64,000 nt of DNA from CAINVV01 sp963663005 (GTDB lineage: Bacteria > Bacteroidota > Bacteroidia > Bacteroidales > Prolixibacteraceae), in the NCBI GenBank assembly GCA_963663005.2, contig CAXXHH010000014.1:186001-250000 (forward strand), read 5' to 3'. The translations under genes and the position numbers were made by a program. The notes beneath the pieces were generated by a model. It worked only from the letters and a program-made list of their open reading frames with translations, ran no database searches and had not been told where the DNA came from. This document shows positions 15,500-23,557 of the stretch, one piece after another. Within the stretch, counting starts at the first letter, position 1. Each line of letters starts with the position of its first letter.

Positions 15500-17062
15500 A
15501 TGATAAGGGAGAACATGTTGCATAAGTTGGAGCGTAAACCCAATAACTGGGATCTTATTATCATTGGCGGAGGCGCCACGGGTATCGGGGCAGCTATTGA
15601 GGCATGCAGCAGAGGACTAAAAACTTTATTAGTTGAGCAATTTGATTTCGCAAAAGGAACTTCAAGCCGTAGCACAAAACTGGTTCATGGCGGGGTGAGA
15701 TACCTTGCGCAGGGGAACTGGTCGCTGGTGATGGAAGCTTTAAGAGAAAGGGGGCGAATGAAAAAAAATGCGCCTCATCTGGTCAAAAACCAATCATTTA
15801 TCATTCCAATTTATACCTGGTGGGGAAGATCATTTTATACAATAGGCCTGTGGCTATACGATATCCTGTCGGGGCCATTAAGCCTGGGAAAATCACGCCC
15901 CCTTACCAGGAAAAGCACGTTAAAGAAGATTCCGACCTTAGTCACCGAAAATTTGCGGGGCGGGGTTATTTATCACGACGGACAATTTGATGATTCCCGG
16001 CTGGCGATTAATATGGTTCAGACTTTTGTCGAAAAAGGTGGCGTTGCCATTAATTATATGAAAGTTACCGGATTGATAACTAAAAACGGGAAAGTTTGCG
16101 GCATAGCTATTTGTGATCAGGAAAGCGGAAAAACACATGAGATTACAGGGAAAGCAGTGCTCAATGCCACAGGTGTCTTCGTCGATACGATCCGCAAAAT
16201 GGATGATCAGAATGCACCGCCGTTAGTGCGTGTCAGCCAGGGTGTTCACCTGGTTATTGACAGAGAGTTCGTTCCGGGCGATTACGCCATTATGATCCCA
16301 AAAACGAAGGATGGACGCGTGCTTTTTGCCGTTCCGTGGCATGACAAGGTCGTGGTTGGAACAACGGATATTCAGAAAGAGTCAGCAGAAATTGAGCCTG
16401 TCGCTCTTCCTGAGGAGATCGATTTCATTCTCGAGACGGCCGGAAGATACCTGGTCAAACAGCCTTTGCGCTCCGACGTGCTGAGTGTGTTCGCCGGATT
16501 GCGCCCATTGGCAGCCTCCAGGGAGGAACGAAAAAATACGAGGCAAATTTCCCGGGGACATATTATCAGGGTGTCAGAATCCGGATTAATAACCATTACT
16601 GGCGGAAAATGGACGACCTACCGGAAAATGGCGCAGGATGTCATTGATCTGCTGGCAAAAAGATACAGCTTAAAGATATCCATATCAAAAACTGAACATT
16701 ATAGAATACATGGATACAAAGAAAAAGTCGATCTGAAAAGCCCCTTTTGTTTTTATGGTTCCGACGAACGAAAAATGCTTGCACTTATAAAGGAGGATGC
16801 CGGATTAGGGGATGTGTTAAGTGAAAAGCTCAATATCATAAAAGCGCAGGTGGTTTGGGGCGTCAGAATGGAGATGGCTCGTACCATCGAGGATTTTCTT
16901 GCCAGAAGAACGAGGGCATTGTTCCTGGACGCAAGAGAAAGTCTCAGAATGGCACCTGCCGTCGCTGAAATTATGGCCAAAGAGCTGCATCGGGATGAAA
17001 TTTGGAAAAATAAGCAGTTGGAAGATTATTCTGACGTAGCAAAAAACTACATCTTACTCTAA
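15500..17062 (+). CDS. glpD: FAD-dependent glycerol-3-phosphate dehydrogenase
   Basis: The 520-residue protein begins with an FAD Rossmann motif (IIIGGGATGIGAAIEA, about residues 20-35). The GlpD hallmark GTSSRSTKLVHGGVRYL follows, then GVIYHDGQFDDSRLA, FAVPWHDKVVVGTTD, SVFAGLRPL and ITGGKWTTYRKMA. The C-terminal DAO_C-type helical region runs from about 400 to 520. It oxidises glycerol 3-phosphate to dihydroxyacetone phosphate at the inner membrane and passes electrons to quinone. The preceding 164 bp hold no gene. A glpF or glpK is not visible nearby. The 54-bp gap to the GH29 gene allows co-transcription, but no functional link is obvious. Confidence 0.93.
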   Translation: MIRENMLHKLERKPNNWDLIIIGGGATGIGAAIEACSRGLKTLLVEQFDFAKGTSSRSTKLVHGGVRYLAQGNWSLVMEALRERGRMKKNAPHLVKNQSFIIPIYTWWGRSFYTIGLWLYDILSGPLSLGKSRPLTRKSTLKKIPTLVTENLRGGVIYHDGQFDDSRLAINMVQTFVEKGGVAINYMKVTGLITKNGKVCGIAICDQESGKTHEITGKAVLNATGVFVDTIRKMDDQNAPPLVRVSQGVHLVIDREFVPGDYAIMIPKTKDGRVLFAVPWHDKVVVGTTDIQKESAEIEPVALPEEIDFILETAGRYLVKQPLRSDVLSVFAGLRPLAASREERKNTRQISRGHIIRVSESGLITITGGKWTTYRKMAQDVIDLLAKRYSLKISISKTEHYRIHGYKEKVDLKSPFCFYGSDERKMLALIKEDAGLGDVLSEKLNIIKAQVVWGVRMEMARTIEDFLARRTRALFLDARESLRMAPAVAEIMAKELHRDEIWKNKQLEDYSDVAKNYILL

Positions 17063-17116
17063 AAAATTCTATACTTGCAATTAAGAAACTGTACTAATTT
17101 TTACCTCTATATTCAG

Positions 17117-18511
17117 ATGAAACGACTGGTTCTTCTGCCTATTCTGTTCTCCCTTCTTAGTTTTAATTGCTTTTCGCAAAAAACCTATCTGCCTACTTGG
17201 GAATCTATTGACAGCCGGACTATCCCTTCCTGGTTTGAAGATGCCAAATTTGGAATCTTTATCCATTGGGGATTGTACTGCGTTCCGTCATTTAGTCCGA
17301 CGGAGCGGGACAGCGTTCCGATTTACGATCGCTATGCGGAATGGTATTGGAGCCGGTGGACTAAACCCTCCAAAACCCAACATTTTTTTATTGACTTTCA
17401 CAATCGGGTATACGGTCCTAACTTTCAATACCAGGATTTCGCCAGGAGCTTCAAGGCAGAATTATTTCAACCCGACGAGTGGGCAACGCGTTTCAAAGAA
17501 AGTGGAGCCAAATATATTGTGTTGACGTCCAAACACCATGAAGGATTTACGCTGTGGCCTTCCAAACTATCGTGGAACTGGAATGCGGTTGATGTTGGTC
17601 CGCACCGGGACCTGCTGGGGGATTTGACGAAATCTGTTCGCGACAAAGGACTCAAAATGGGTTATTACTATTCCCTGCTCGAATGGTTCAATCCATTATA
17701 TAAAAAGGAGACTATCAATCAATATGTTGATCAACATATGATTCCGCAGATGAAGGAGCTTGTCAATATGTACAAACCGGACGTATTCTGGACCGACGGG
17801 GAGTGGGACTATCCTTCTGCAGAATTGAAGAGCACCACGTTTTTGCAGTGGCTATTCAATGAATCTCCGGTAAAAGAGTACGTGGTGGTAAACGACCGGT
17901 GGGGTAAAGAAACCAGAAGCAAGCATGGAGGTTTCTATACAACAGAATACGATCTCGTGCACGAAGGGAATGCCAACAGTACCAAGTTTGATCGTCCGTG
18001 GGAAGAATGCCGTGGCATCGCCGGTTCATTTGGTTATAATCGGAACGAAAATCTCGAAGACTACTCCACCTCGGAAGAGCTGGTTCATATCCTGATTAAT
18101 AAAGTCGCCAGAGGCGGAAATCTTCTCCTCAACATTGGACCGACCGCCGACGGTCGGATCCCTGTCATCATGCAGCAGCGGTTGTCTGACATGGGCAACT
18201 GGCTGAAAGTAAATGGTGAAGCCATCTACTCCACCCGTAAATGGGAAAAAGCGCCCGCCGTCACACCCAAAACGACTGTGTATTTTACAAAAAAAGGAAA
18301 TGACTTGTTTGTGATTGTCACGAAATGGCAGGATAAACCTATCGTTGTGGAAGGGATCAGTAAAGCCGGTTCTGTTTCGATGCCTGGCTTCTCCGGCAAG
18401 GTAAAACACTCGCTTTCCGGCAATAAACTCATCATTACACCTCCCGCACTTACGCCGGGCAATATTCCGTGTCAATATGCATGGGTGTACAAAATCGCAA
18501 ACGCATTGTAA
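17117..18511 (+). CDS. Secreted GH29 alpha-L-fucosidase
   Basis: The ATG at 17117 is chosen over an in-frame ATG at 17075, because it begins a clear signal peptide (MKRLVLLPILFSLLSFNCFS). Family marks are WFEDAKFGIFIHWGLYCVP, YIVLTSKHHEGFTLWPS, the nucleophile Asp in DVFWTDGEWDYPS (D227 from the chosen start), TTEYDL and NLLLNIGPTADGRIP. The catalytic barrel fills the first ~350 residues, followed by a small beta-sandwich. It should release alpha-L-fucose in the periplasm or at the surface. The 17-bp gap to the next gene indicates an operon. Acid/base assignment is not possible by eye in this family. Confidence 0.93.
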   Translation: MKRLVLLPILFSLLSFNCFSQKTYLPTWESIDSRTIPSWFEDAKFGIFIHWGLYCVPSFSPTERDSVPIYDRYAEWYWSRWTKPSKTQHFFIDFHNRVYGPNFQYQDFARSFKAELFQPDEWATRFKESGAKYIVLTSKHHEGFTLWPSKLSWNWNAVDVGPHRDLLGDLTKSVRDKGLKMGYYYSLLEWFNPLYKKETINQYVDQHMIPQMKELVNMYKPDVFWTDGEWDYPSAELKSTTFLQWLFNESPVKEYVVVNDRWGKETRSKHGGFYTTEYDLVHEGNANSTKFDRPWEECRGIAGSFGYNRNENLEDYSTSEELVHILINKVARGGNLLLNIGPTADGRIPVIMQQRLSDMGNWLKVNGEAIYSTRKWEKAPAVTPKTTVYFTKKGNDLFVIVTKWQDKPIVVEGISKAGSVSMPGFSGKVKHSLSGNKLIITPPALTPGNIPCQYAWVYKIANAL

Positions 18512-18528
18512 AGTAAATCAGCATTTTC

Positions 18529-20286
18529 ATGAGAAAATATCTTAGTACCTTATCATTCATATGCTTGCTTTTTTTCATATCTCAAGTTGGAACATCACAA
18601 AATAGCAGTTCTCCTTCCGGAACAAGGTCGTTGAATACAGCAAAATTCACCCGTACTCCATTTGGTGAAAATGTTTTTCTGTTCGATCCCGGAATGGATA
18701 TGCATGAGATACAAACGTTAATAGATACGCTTTATAACGTCCAGCACGAAAGAAAAAGTGAATTCAGTACCAAACGGTATGCCCTGTTATTCAAACCCGG
18801 TACGTACAATTTGACGATTAAGTTGGGATATTATATGCTTGCCTTCGGCTTGGGTAACTCTCCCAATGATGTTGTCATTAACGGAACGCTGCTTTCAAGA
18901 GGACTTTACAATGGGAATGTGACGCTGAATTTCTGGCGTTCGTTCGAAAACCTGACGATGCAACCGGCGAAGGATTCGTCTCTAATCTGGGGCGTTTCAC
19001 AGGCCGCTCCCGTCCGCAGGGTTCATGTTAAGGGGAACATACAGTTGCACGACAAAGGCTGGGCCAGTGGCGGATTTTTGGCCGATTCAAAAGTTGACGG
19101 CACCATATTTTCCGGACCTCAGCAGCAATGGTTTTCCCGAAATATTGAGTTAGGAAAATGGGAAGGCGGCAGTTGGAACATGCTGTTTGTAGGCGTTCCA
19201 AACGCACCCGCCGACAAGTGGCCGGAAAATCCCTATACTGATATCAAAGTGACTCCTTTTGTCCGCGAAAAACCATATCTGGTCGCTACCGGCTCGGATT
19301 ATGACGTTTACATTCCCAAGCTGAAGAAAAACAGTGCAGGCGTGAGCTGGCTCACGAAGACAGAAGATGCTGACATTCTGAAGATGAGCAGCTTCTACAT
19401 TGTAAAACCAGAGACGGATAATGCAAAATCAATAAATGCTGCTTTGAAGGCGGGAAAGAATTTATTTTTCACACCGGGAATCTACCCAATCGACGAGTGT
19501 TTGAAGGTTACCAGGCCGGGCACAGTCGTAATGGGAATTGGACTGGCCACCCTTGTTTCTGCAAATGGAAGTTCGATCATTGAGACTTCCGATGTTGACA
19601 ATGTGACAATCTGCGGACTCCTTTTCGATGCCGGAAAGATCCAATCCGAAACGCTCGTGCAGGTTGGTGAGCCAAACTCGAAAAAAAATCATTCCAGAAA
19701 ACCAACTTTCCTCTTCGATGTATTTTTCAGAGTTGGCGGACCGGCAGAAGGATCTACCAGGAGTTGCCTGATCGTTAACAGTAATAATGTTTGCATCGAT
19801 CACACCTGGTTGTGGCGCGCCGATCATGGAAATGGCGTGGCGTGGAATAAAAACAGATGTGCAAACGGATTAATTGTCAATGGGAATGACGTGCTTATTT
19901 ACGGCCTTTTCAACGAGCATTTTCAGGAGTACCAAACTATTTGGAATGGAAACTCGGGCAGACTCTATTTCTACCAAAGTGAGCTACCCTATGATCCGCC
20001 AACTGTTGATTCATGGAAACATGGTGAGACGGGAGGATATGCCTCATACAAAGTCTCTGACAATGTCCAAAAGCATGAGGCTTGGGGCTTGGGAATATAC
20101 TGCGTCTTTTACGCTGCGCCCGTGATCGTCACTACGACCATCGAAACCCCGCAGAAATTGGAAAAGGATATTCACCACAAAATTATTTTCTGGCTGAATG
20201 GTAACAAGGAAAGCAAAATTTTGAATGTTATAAATGGAAATGGCGCAGGTGTCAATGTTGCAAACAGAAAATCAGTCATAGAATAG
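18529..20286 (+). CDS. Secreted right-handed beta-helix protein (pectate-lyase-like superfamily)
   Basis: The 585-residue protein has an N-terminal signal peptide (residues 1-23, ending near VGTSQ). The segments FGENVFLFDPGMDMHEIQTL, YALLFKPGTYNL and VVINGTLLSRG, and later GKNLFFTPGIYPIDECLKVT, VVMGIGLATLVSANGSSIIE and VCIDHTWLWRADHG, are the repeated rungs of a parallel beta-helix. They resemble proteins often mislabelled adenylyl cyclase or F5/8-type, related in fold to GH55 and polysaccharide lyases. I cannot name catalytic residues. It follows the GH29 gene by 17 bp, so it probably binds or cleaves the same fucose-bearing glycan outside the cell. Confidence 0.7.
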   Translation: MRKYLSTLSFICLLFFISQVGTSQNSSSPSGTRSLNTAKFTRTPFGENVFLFDPGMDMHEIQTLIDTLYNVQHERKSEFSTKRYALLFKPGTYNLTIKLGYYMLAFGLGNSPNDVVINGTLLSRGLYNGNVTLNFWRSFENLTMQPAKDSSLIWGVSQAAPVRRVHVKGNIQLHDKGWASGGFLADSKVDGTIFSGPQQQWFSRNIELGKWEGGSWNMLFVGVPNAPADKWPENPYTDIKVTPFVREKPYLVATGSDYDVYIPKLKKNSAGVSWLTKTEDADILKMSSFYIVKPETDNAKSINAALKAGKNLFFTPGIYPIDECLKVTRPGTVVMGIGLATLVSANGSSIIETSDVDNVTICGLLFDAGKIQSETLVQVGEPNSKKNHSRKPTFLFDVFFRVGGPAEGSTRSCLIVNSNNVCIDHTWLWRADHGNGVAWNKNRCANGLIVNGNDVLIYGLFNEHFQEYQTIWNGNSGRLYFYQSELPYDPPTVDSWKHGETGGYASYKVSDNVQKHEAWGLGIYCVFYAAPVIVTTTIETPQKLEKDIHHKIIFWLNGNKESKILNVINGNGAGVNVANRKSVIE

Positions 20287-20746
20287 CACTTCCCCAACGG
20301 AACACCTTATTTAAAAAGACGCAATGTTCTTTCGTTTATCGAACTTTTCTCCAGAATCTGGTTATAATCATAAACTTGGGAATATTTTGGTTAAATACAT
20401 AATTATCTGATAATAAATAAAATACAGAAATCGCTATTTGATAGCAGTTTCTTCTTGAAATGTTAAAAAATTCTAAATAGCATTTTCACATTTCTGTAAA
20501 ATCCTGATTGTATGGCATATAATCAGGATTTGCAATTTATACAGGCATTTTTTGCCCATTTAGTTGGATTTCGGGCGCAGGCTATCGTACATTTATTTTT
20601 AATTAGTCCTAATTAATTTTGTATTGAATCTTCGTTAACTACTACAAAATAGCTTCCCGCATTGGGTTTTTAATGCAGCCCCAAATGCCCTTCAAATTTT
20701 CCCTTTTACCTGTATTTAAAGTCAATATATTAAAAACTATTTCATT
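20287..20746. other. 460-bp AT-rich intergenic region with one strong hairpin
   Basis: No coding sequence is supported here. The region holds a perfect 11-bp inverted repeat (AAATCCTGATT / AATCAGGATTT, 20499-20509 and 20521-20531). It also holds a small palindrome AATTAG-TC-CTAATT near 20600. It probably contains the end of the upstream transcript and the promoter of the small lipoprotein gene. Confidence 0.6.
20499..20531. terminator. 11-bp stem hairpin, possible terminator or regulatory site
   Basis: The arms are perfectly complementary over 11 bp with an 11-nt loop. It lies 212 bp after the beta-helix gene's stop. Only TTT follows the stem, so it is not a textbook intrinsic terminator; a protein-binding site is the alternative. 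Confidence 0.35.
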
Positions 20747-21304
20747 ATGAAAAATGGTTTATGGCTAAAGTTTGCCCAAAAAATAGTCTGTGCCACCTTG
20801 ATTTTGATATTCTTAGGTTCATGCACCAAAGAAAAAATGTCTGGCACCAACGGGATAACCGATTCGTTGCAATCATCTGGTCAATCTGCCGGAGGCATAG
20901 TGGATATGGGTGTTGTCAATGGCGATTTGCACCACATGAGTGTCTCACTTTCCGAGGTAATGCCCATCTCCTATACGGGTTTAAAAAAAGCGTCACCAAC
21001 AACAAACAGTCGAATAAATTTTGAAATATTTAGTCGCTCCGATGGGATCATAAATGACGGAACTTACTATTTTTCAAGCATTACCGACCATTCTCCATTC
21101 ACGTTTAAATCTGGCAACCTTTACATGCCGACTCTGGATAACACCATTTTAAATACCTATGAAGTGAGTGGCGGTACTATTACAGTTGTCAGAAATGGAG
21201 GTAGTTATTCCATTAACATCGAAAGTGAAATTTCAAATGGAGGATCATTTACCGGCTATTTCAACGGCCCCCTGAGTTACATGGACACAACAGTGTTCTA
21301 CTGA
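20747..21304 (+). CDS. Small secreted lipoprotein of unknown function
   Basis: The 185-residue product has a type II signal peptide with lipobox LGSC (Cys near residue 27), so it should be lipid-anchored. The mature part is Ser/Thr/Gly/Asn-rich and beta-rich (INFEIFSRSDGIINDGTYYF, then YEVSGGTITVVRNGGSYSIN). It ends with an FTGYFNGPL segment typical of small secreted Bacteroidetes proteins. I recognise no named family. It stands alone between glycan-degradation genes and the AT-rich ATPase/TOPRIM pair. Confidence 0.75.
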   Translation: MKNGLWLKFAQKIVCATLILIFLGSCTKEKMSGTNGITDSLQSSGQSAGGIVDMGVVNGDLHHMSVSLSEVMPISYTGLKKASPTTNSRINFEIFSRSDGIINDGTYYFSSITDHSPFTFKSGNLYMPTLDNTILNTYEVSGGTITVVRNGGSYSINIESEISNGGSFTGYFNGPLSYMDTTVFY

Positions 21305-21338
21305 AATGCGGTTGCGGATCGAACGCCTGTCTGGTGGC

Positions 21339-21442
21339 GGTATAAAATATTGGGGAGTGCGGGCTACGTTCTTTTCATTTACGTAGAAATTGAAAAGGTG
21401 CGAAATATTCTAACAACCACTTATACCCCAATGTTTTATACC
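21339..21442. repeat. 104-bp folded inverted-repeat element at the 3' end of the rloB-like gene
   Basis: Outer arms of 17 bp (21339-21355 and 21426-21442) are complementary except for one position. Inside lie CTACGT/ACGTAG (21364-21369, 21381-21386) and the overlapping alternative CTTTTCA/TGAAAAG (21371-21377, 21391-21397). The element ends 4 bp before the rloB stop codon. Its placement resembles a cassette-end recombination site or a dispersed folded repeat. No integrase or second copy is seen in the window. Confidence 0.55.
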
Positions 21443-21446
21443 ATTT

Positions 21447-22130
21447 TTAGGCGTTCAGACTTTCGTTCACAATTAGTTTTTCAACCAATTTATATAAATG
21501 TGTTCCGATTGATTTAGGATAATCCGCCTCCAAATTGTCAATTGATTTTGCTCTTCCAATAGCAGTTCTAGTCATAGGTAGATATATGTTTGGATTGGGT
21601 CTTTTATTGTAACCCCTGTCACCACCTTGAAGTTGACCTAATAAAATGTCAATATGATTTTTGTTGCCAATTTTTGCATTCTCAAAAATTAATACTTGTT
21701 CTTCCTCTGAGAATTCTGATAGGTTCTTTAAGTGCAACAACAACCATATTTCAAAACATGGATTACTCATTGCTAAATAAAAGTTCTTTTCAATTTTACA
21801 TTCAATCACTAAATCATCAAAACTTAGTTTATGAATACTTTCCCAATCATCTCTGTCGACAATAAGCCAAAATTCATCTGTAATTTTAAAACCGTACTCT
21901 TTCTTTGCTTCTCTAAGTAATTTTTTTACACTAAATGGGTCAGACCCTCTGTCTTTAGGTCTTTGAAGCGGAACAATTTCAATTAGTCCGTTGTTGTTGA
22001 AATATTTAGAAGCCCTAAAGTCCTGAAAATATTTTTTTTCTGTAACAGCGCCTTCGTATGAAAGTATGAATAATTTTTCGGCATCAATATAACCTCCTTG
22101 TCTAACTAATGGAATTGGTTCTCTTGGCAT
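21447..22130 (-). CDS. RloB-like TOPRIM-type protein (AbiLii-like)
   Basis: The 227-residue protein begins with EKLFILSYEGAVTEKKYFQDF, a TOPRIM-like acidic motif (E26). Strand-plus-DxD WLIVDRDDW (D92, D94) follows, then the RloB signature SNPCFEIWLLLHL (122-134). RloB/AbiLii proteins are linked to restriction loci and abortive infection. By analogy with OLD and PARIS systems this would be the nuclease or effector half, released or activated by the ATPase. It starts 2 bp after the ATPase stop on the same strand, so the two are translationally coupled. The gene is distinctly more AT-rich than the CAZyme genes, a sign of transfer. The effector chemistry is inferred. Confidence 0.82.
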   Translation of the reverse strand: MPREPIPLVRQGGYIDAEKLFILSYEGAVTEKKYFQDFRASKYFNNNGLIEIVPLQRPKDRGSDPFSVKKLLREAKKEYGFKITDEFWLIVDRDDWESIHKLSFDDLVIECKIEKNFYLAMSNPCFEIWLLLHLKNLSEFSEEEQVLIFENAKIGNKNHIDILLGQLQGGDRGYNKRPNPNIYLPMTRTAIGRAKSIDNLEADYPKSIGTHLYKLVEKLIVNESLNA

Positions 22131-22132
22131 AA

Positions 22133-23503
22133 CTAATCATTATTAAACGGTAAAACAGTTAGTTTATTTCTACTGCCAAGTGTCGGAATTCCTTTATAAC
22201 GTCCTAGTAAATAGTCCCTTCTTACTTCCTTATCAAATCTAATATTATAATCTTCCAAAGAATGTAAATGGCTTACTCCCTGCTTGTCTTTTACAGCAAA
22301 CCATATTTCGTCTTTCCGTAAAAGCTTTTGTGTTAACAGAGTTGATTCGTGACTTGCAACAATAAACTGACTATTAATATTATCGCATTTTGATAAAAAG
22401 AAATCAAATAAATCATAAATTAAAATAGGATGTAAACTTCGCTCCATTTCATCAACAATAAACACATTTCCACCTTTGAAAAAATCAATAATTAAAGGAA
22501 TTAAATCCATTATCCTCCTAGTTCCATCTGATTCATCTTTTATATCAAATAGCTCATATGTTCCGCCAATTACTTTGTGCTTCGTTTTAAGTAGTTTTGC
22601 ATCTAATTCACCTTCCTTATTTTTAGTGATGATATAATATTTATCATCTAATGGGTTAGACAAGAAAGCACCTTTTTTTTCCGTCCTATCACTCAATAAA
22701 TCATTTTTAATATCCTCTTTTACCTCGTCTGGAGCGTCTATTTTATTAAACTCAATTTCTTTAAAATCAATACTGTCAATGCCAGTATCAAAATAGTCAA
22801 GCATTTCGGTAAATAATTTTTGCAAATCAGTATTTTCAAGTAATTCAAACTTTTTTCCAATGCTTTTTGAGTTTGGATAAATGACAGTTAAAGCATTTTG
22901 AAACCAGTCAATTATATTTAAAATATCAGAAATATCACTTACGTTTTCAATTACGTTAGTATTTCTGATTTGGGCTAAGAATAACTGATTTCTTGGTGTG
23001 CCTTTCGCAGTAAATTCAATAAATTGAGTTTCTTCTTTATTGTTTTTCCTACTCAAAAAAGATAAATCAAATTGATTGGAGTTTTTCCTTTCAAAAATTT
23101 TCGTCTCTGATTTCTTATTTATCTCAAAAAGCCATTCCTCAATTATTTCTTTTGAATTAAATATAAATCCGTATGCATAATTTTTGTTTTTATGTTGAAT
23201 TTCATATTCAATTCTAGAGTTGTCGTTTACAGACTTTTTATCTAGTTTGAAAATGTCAAAAGTAATCGGTTGTTCAGTCTTAGAGCCTTTAAGTACGAGC
23301 TTTTTACCAAACTCGATTGCTTTTATTAGATTTGATTTCCCTGAAGCATTTGCTCCAAAAACTACCGCAGTTTTTAAAACGGATGTTCCTTTTACTGGCC
23401 TTGACTTATGCTGAGGTTTTAGAGTCCCTTTACCTGGAATTAAAGAAAACACCTCCTTGTCTCTAAAAGACAAAAAATTCTCAATTGTGAATCGAATTAG
23501 CAT
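22133..23503 (-). CDS. RloA-like AAA/ABC-type ATPase (AbiLi-like), partner of RloB
   Basis: The 456-residue protein opens with the AAA_15/AAA_21 start (MLIRFTIENFLSFRDKEVFSL). Walker A GANASGKS lies at 50-57. A long helical insert (about 110-310) follows, then a signature-like DGTRRIMDLIPL, Walker B NVFIVDEMERSLHPIL and the switch-like FIVASHESTLL. This layout (SMC/OLD-like head plus coiled insertion) is that of RloA, AbiLi and related anti-phage ATPases acting as sensors for a TOPRIM effector. It is the first gene of the pair, AT-rich, and has no restriction-modification genes beside it in this window. Pairing with RloB makes a defence role likely; the trigger is unknown. Confidence 0.85.
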   Translation of the reverse strand: MLIRFTIENFLSFRDKEVFSLIPGKGTLKPQHKSRPVKGTSVLKTAVVFGANASGKSNLIKAIEFGKKLVLKGSKTEQPITFDIFKLDKKSVNDNSRIEYEIQHKNKNYAYGFIFNSKEIIEEWLFEINKKSETKIFERKNSNQFDLSFLSRKNNKEETQFIEFTAKGTPRNQLFLAQIRNTNVIENVSDISDILNIIDWFQNALTVIYPNSKSIGKKFELLENTDLQKLFTEMLDYFDTGIDSIDFKEIEFNKIDAPDEVKEDIKNDLLSDRTEKKGAFLSNPLDDKYYIITKNKEGELDAKLLKTKHKVIGGTYELFDIKDESDGTRRIMDLIPLIIDFFKGGNVFIVDEMERSLHPILIYDLFDFFLSKCDNINSQFIVASHESTLLTQKLLRKDEIWFAVKDKQGVSHLHSLEDYNIRFDKEVRRDYLLGRYKGIPTLGSRNKLTVLPFNND

Positions 23504-23557
23504 CGCTTTATTATTAATTCAGGACAAATATAGTGAAAAAATCACAAAATGCATTTT

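Noticed and set aside
21447..23503. Calling the ATPase/TOPRIM pair a PARIS or Gabija system
   Set aside because: The small protein carries the RloB SNPCFEIWLLLHL signature rather than a DUF4435 or UvrD-like partner, so RloAB/AbiL-like is the better name.
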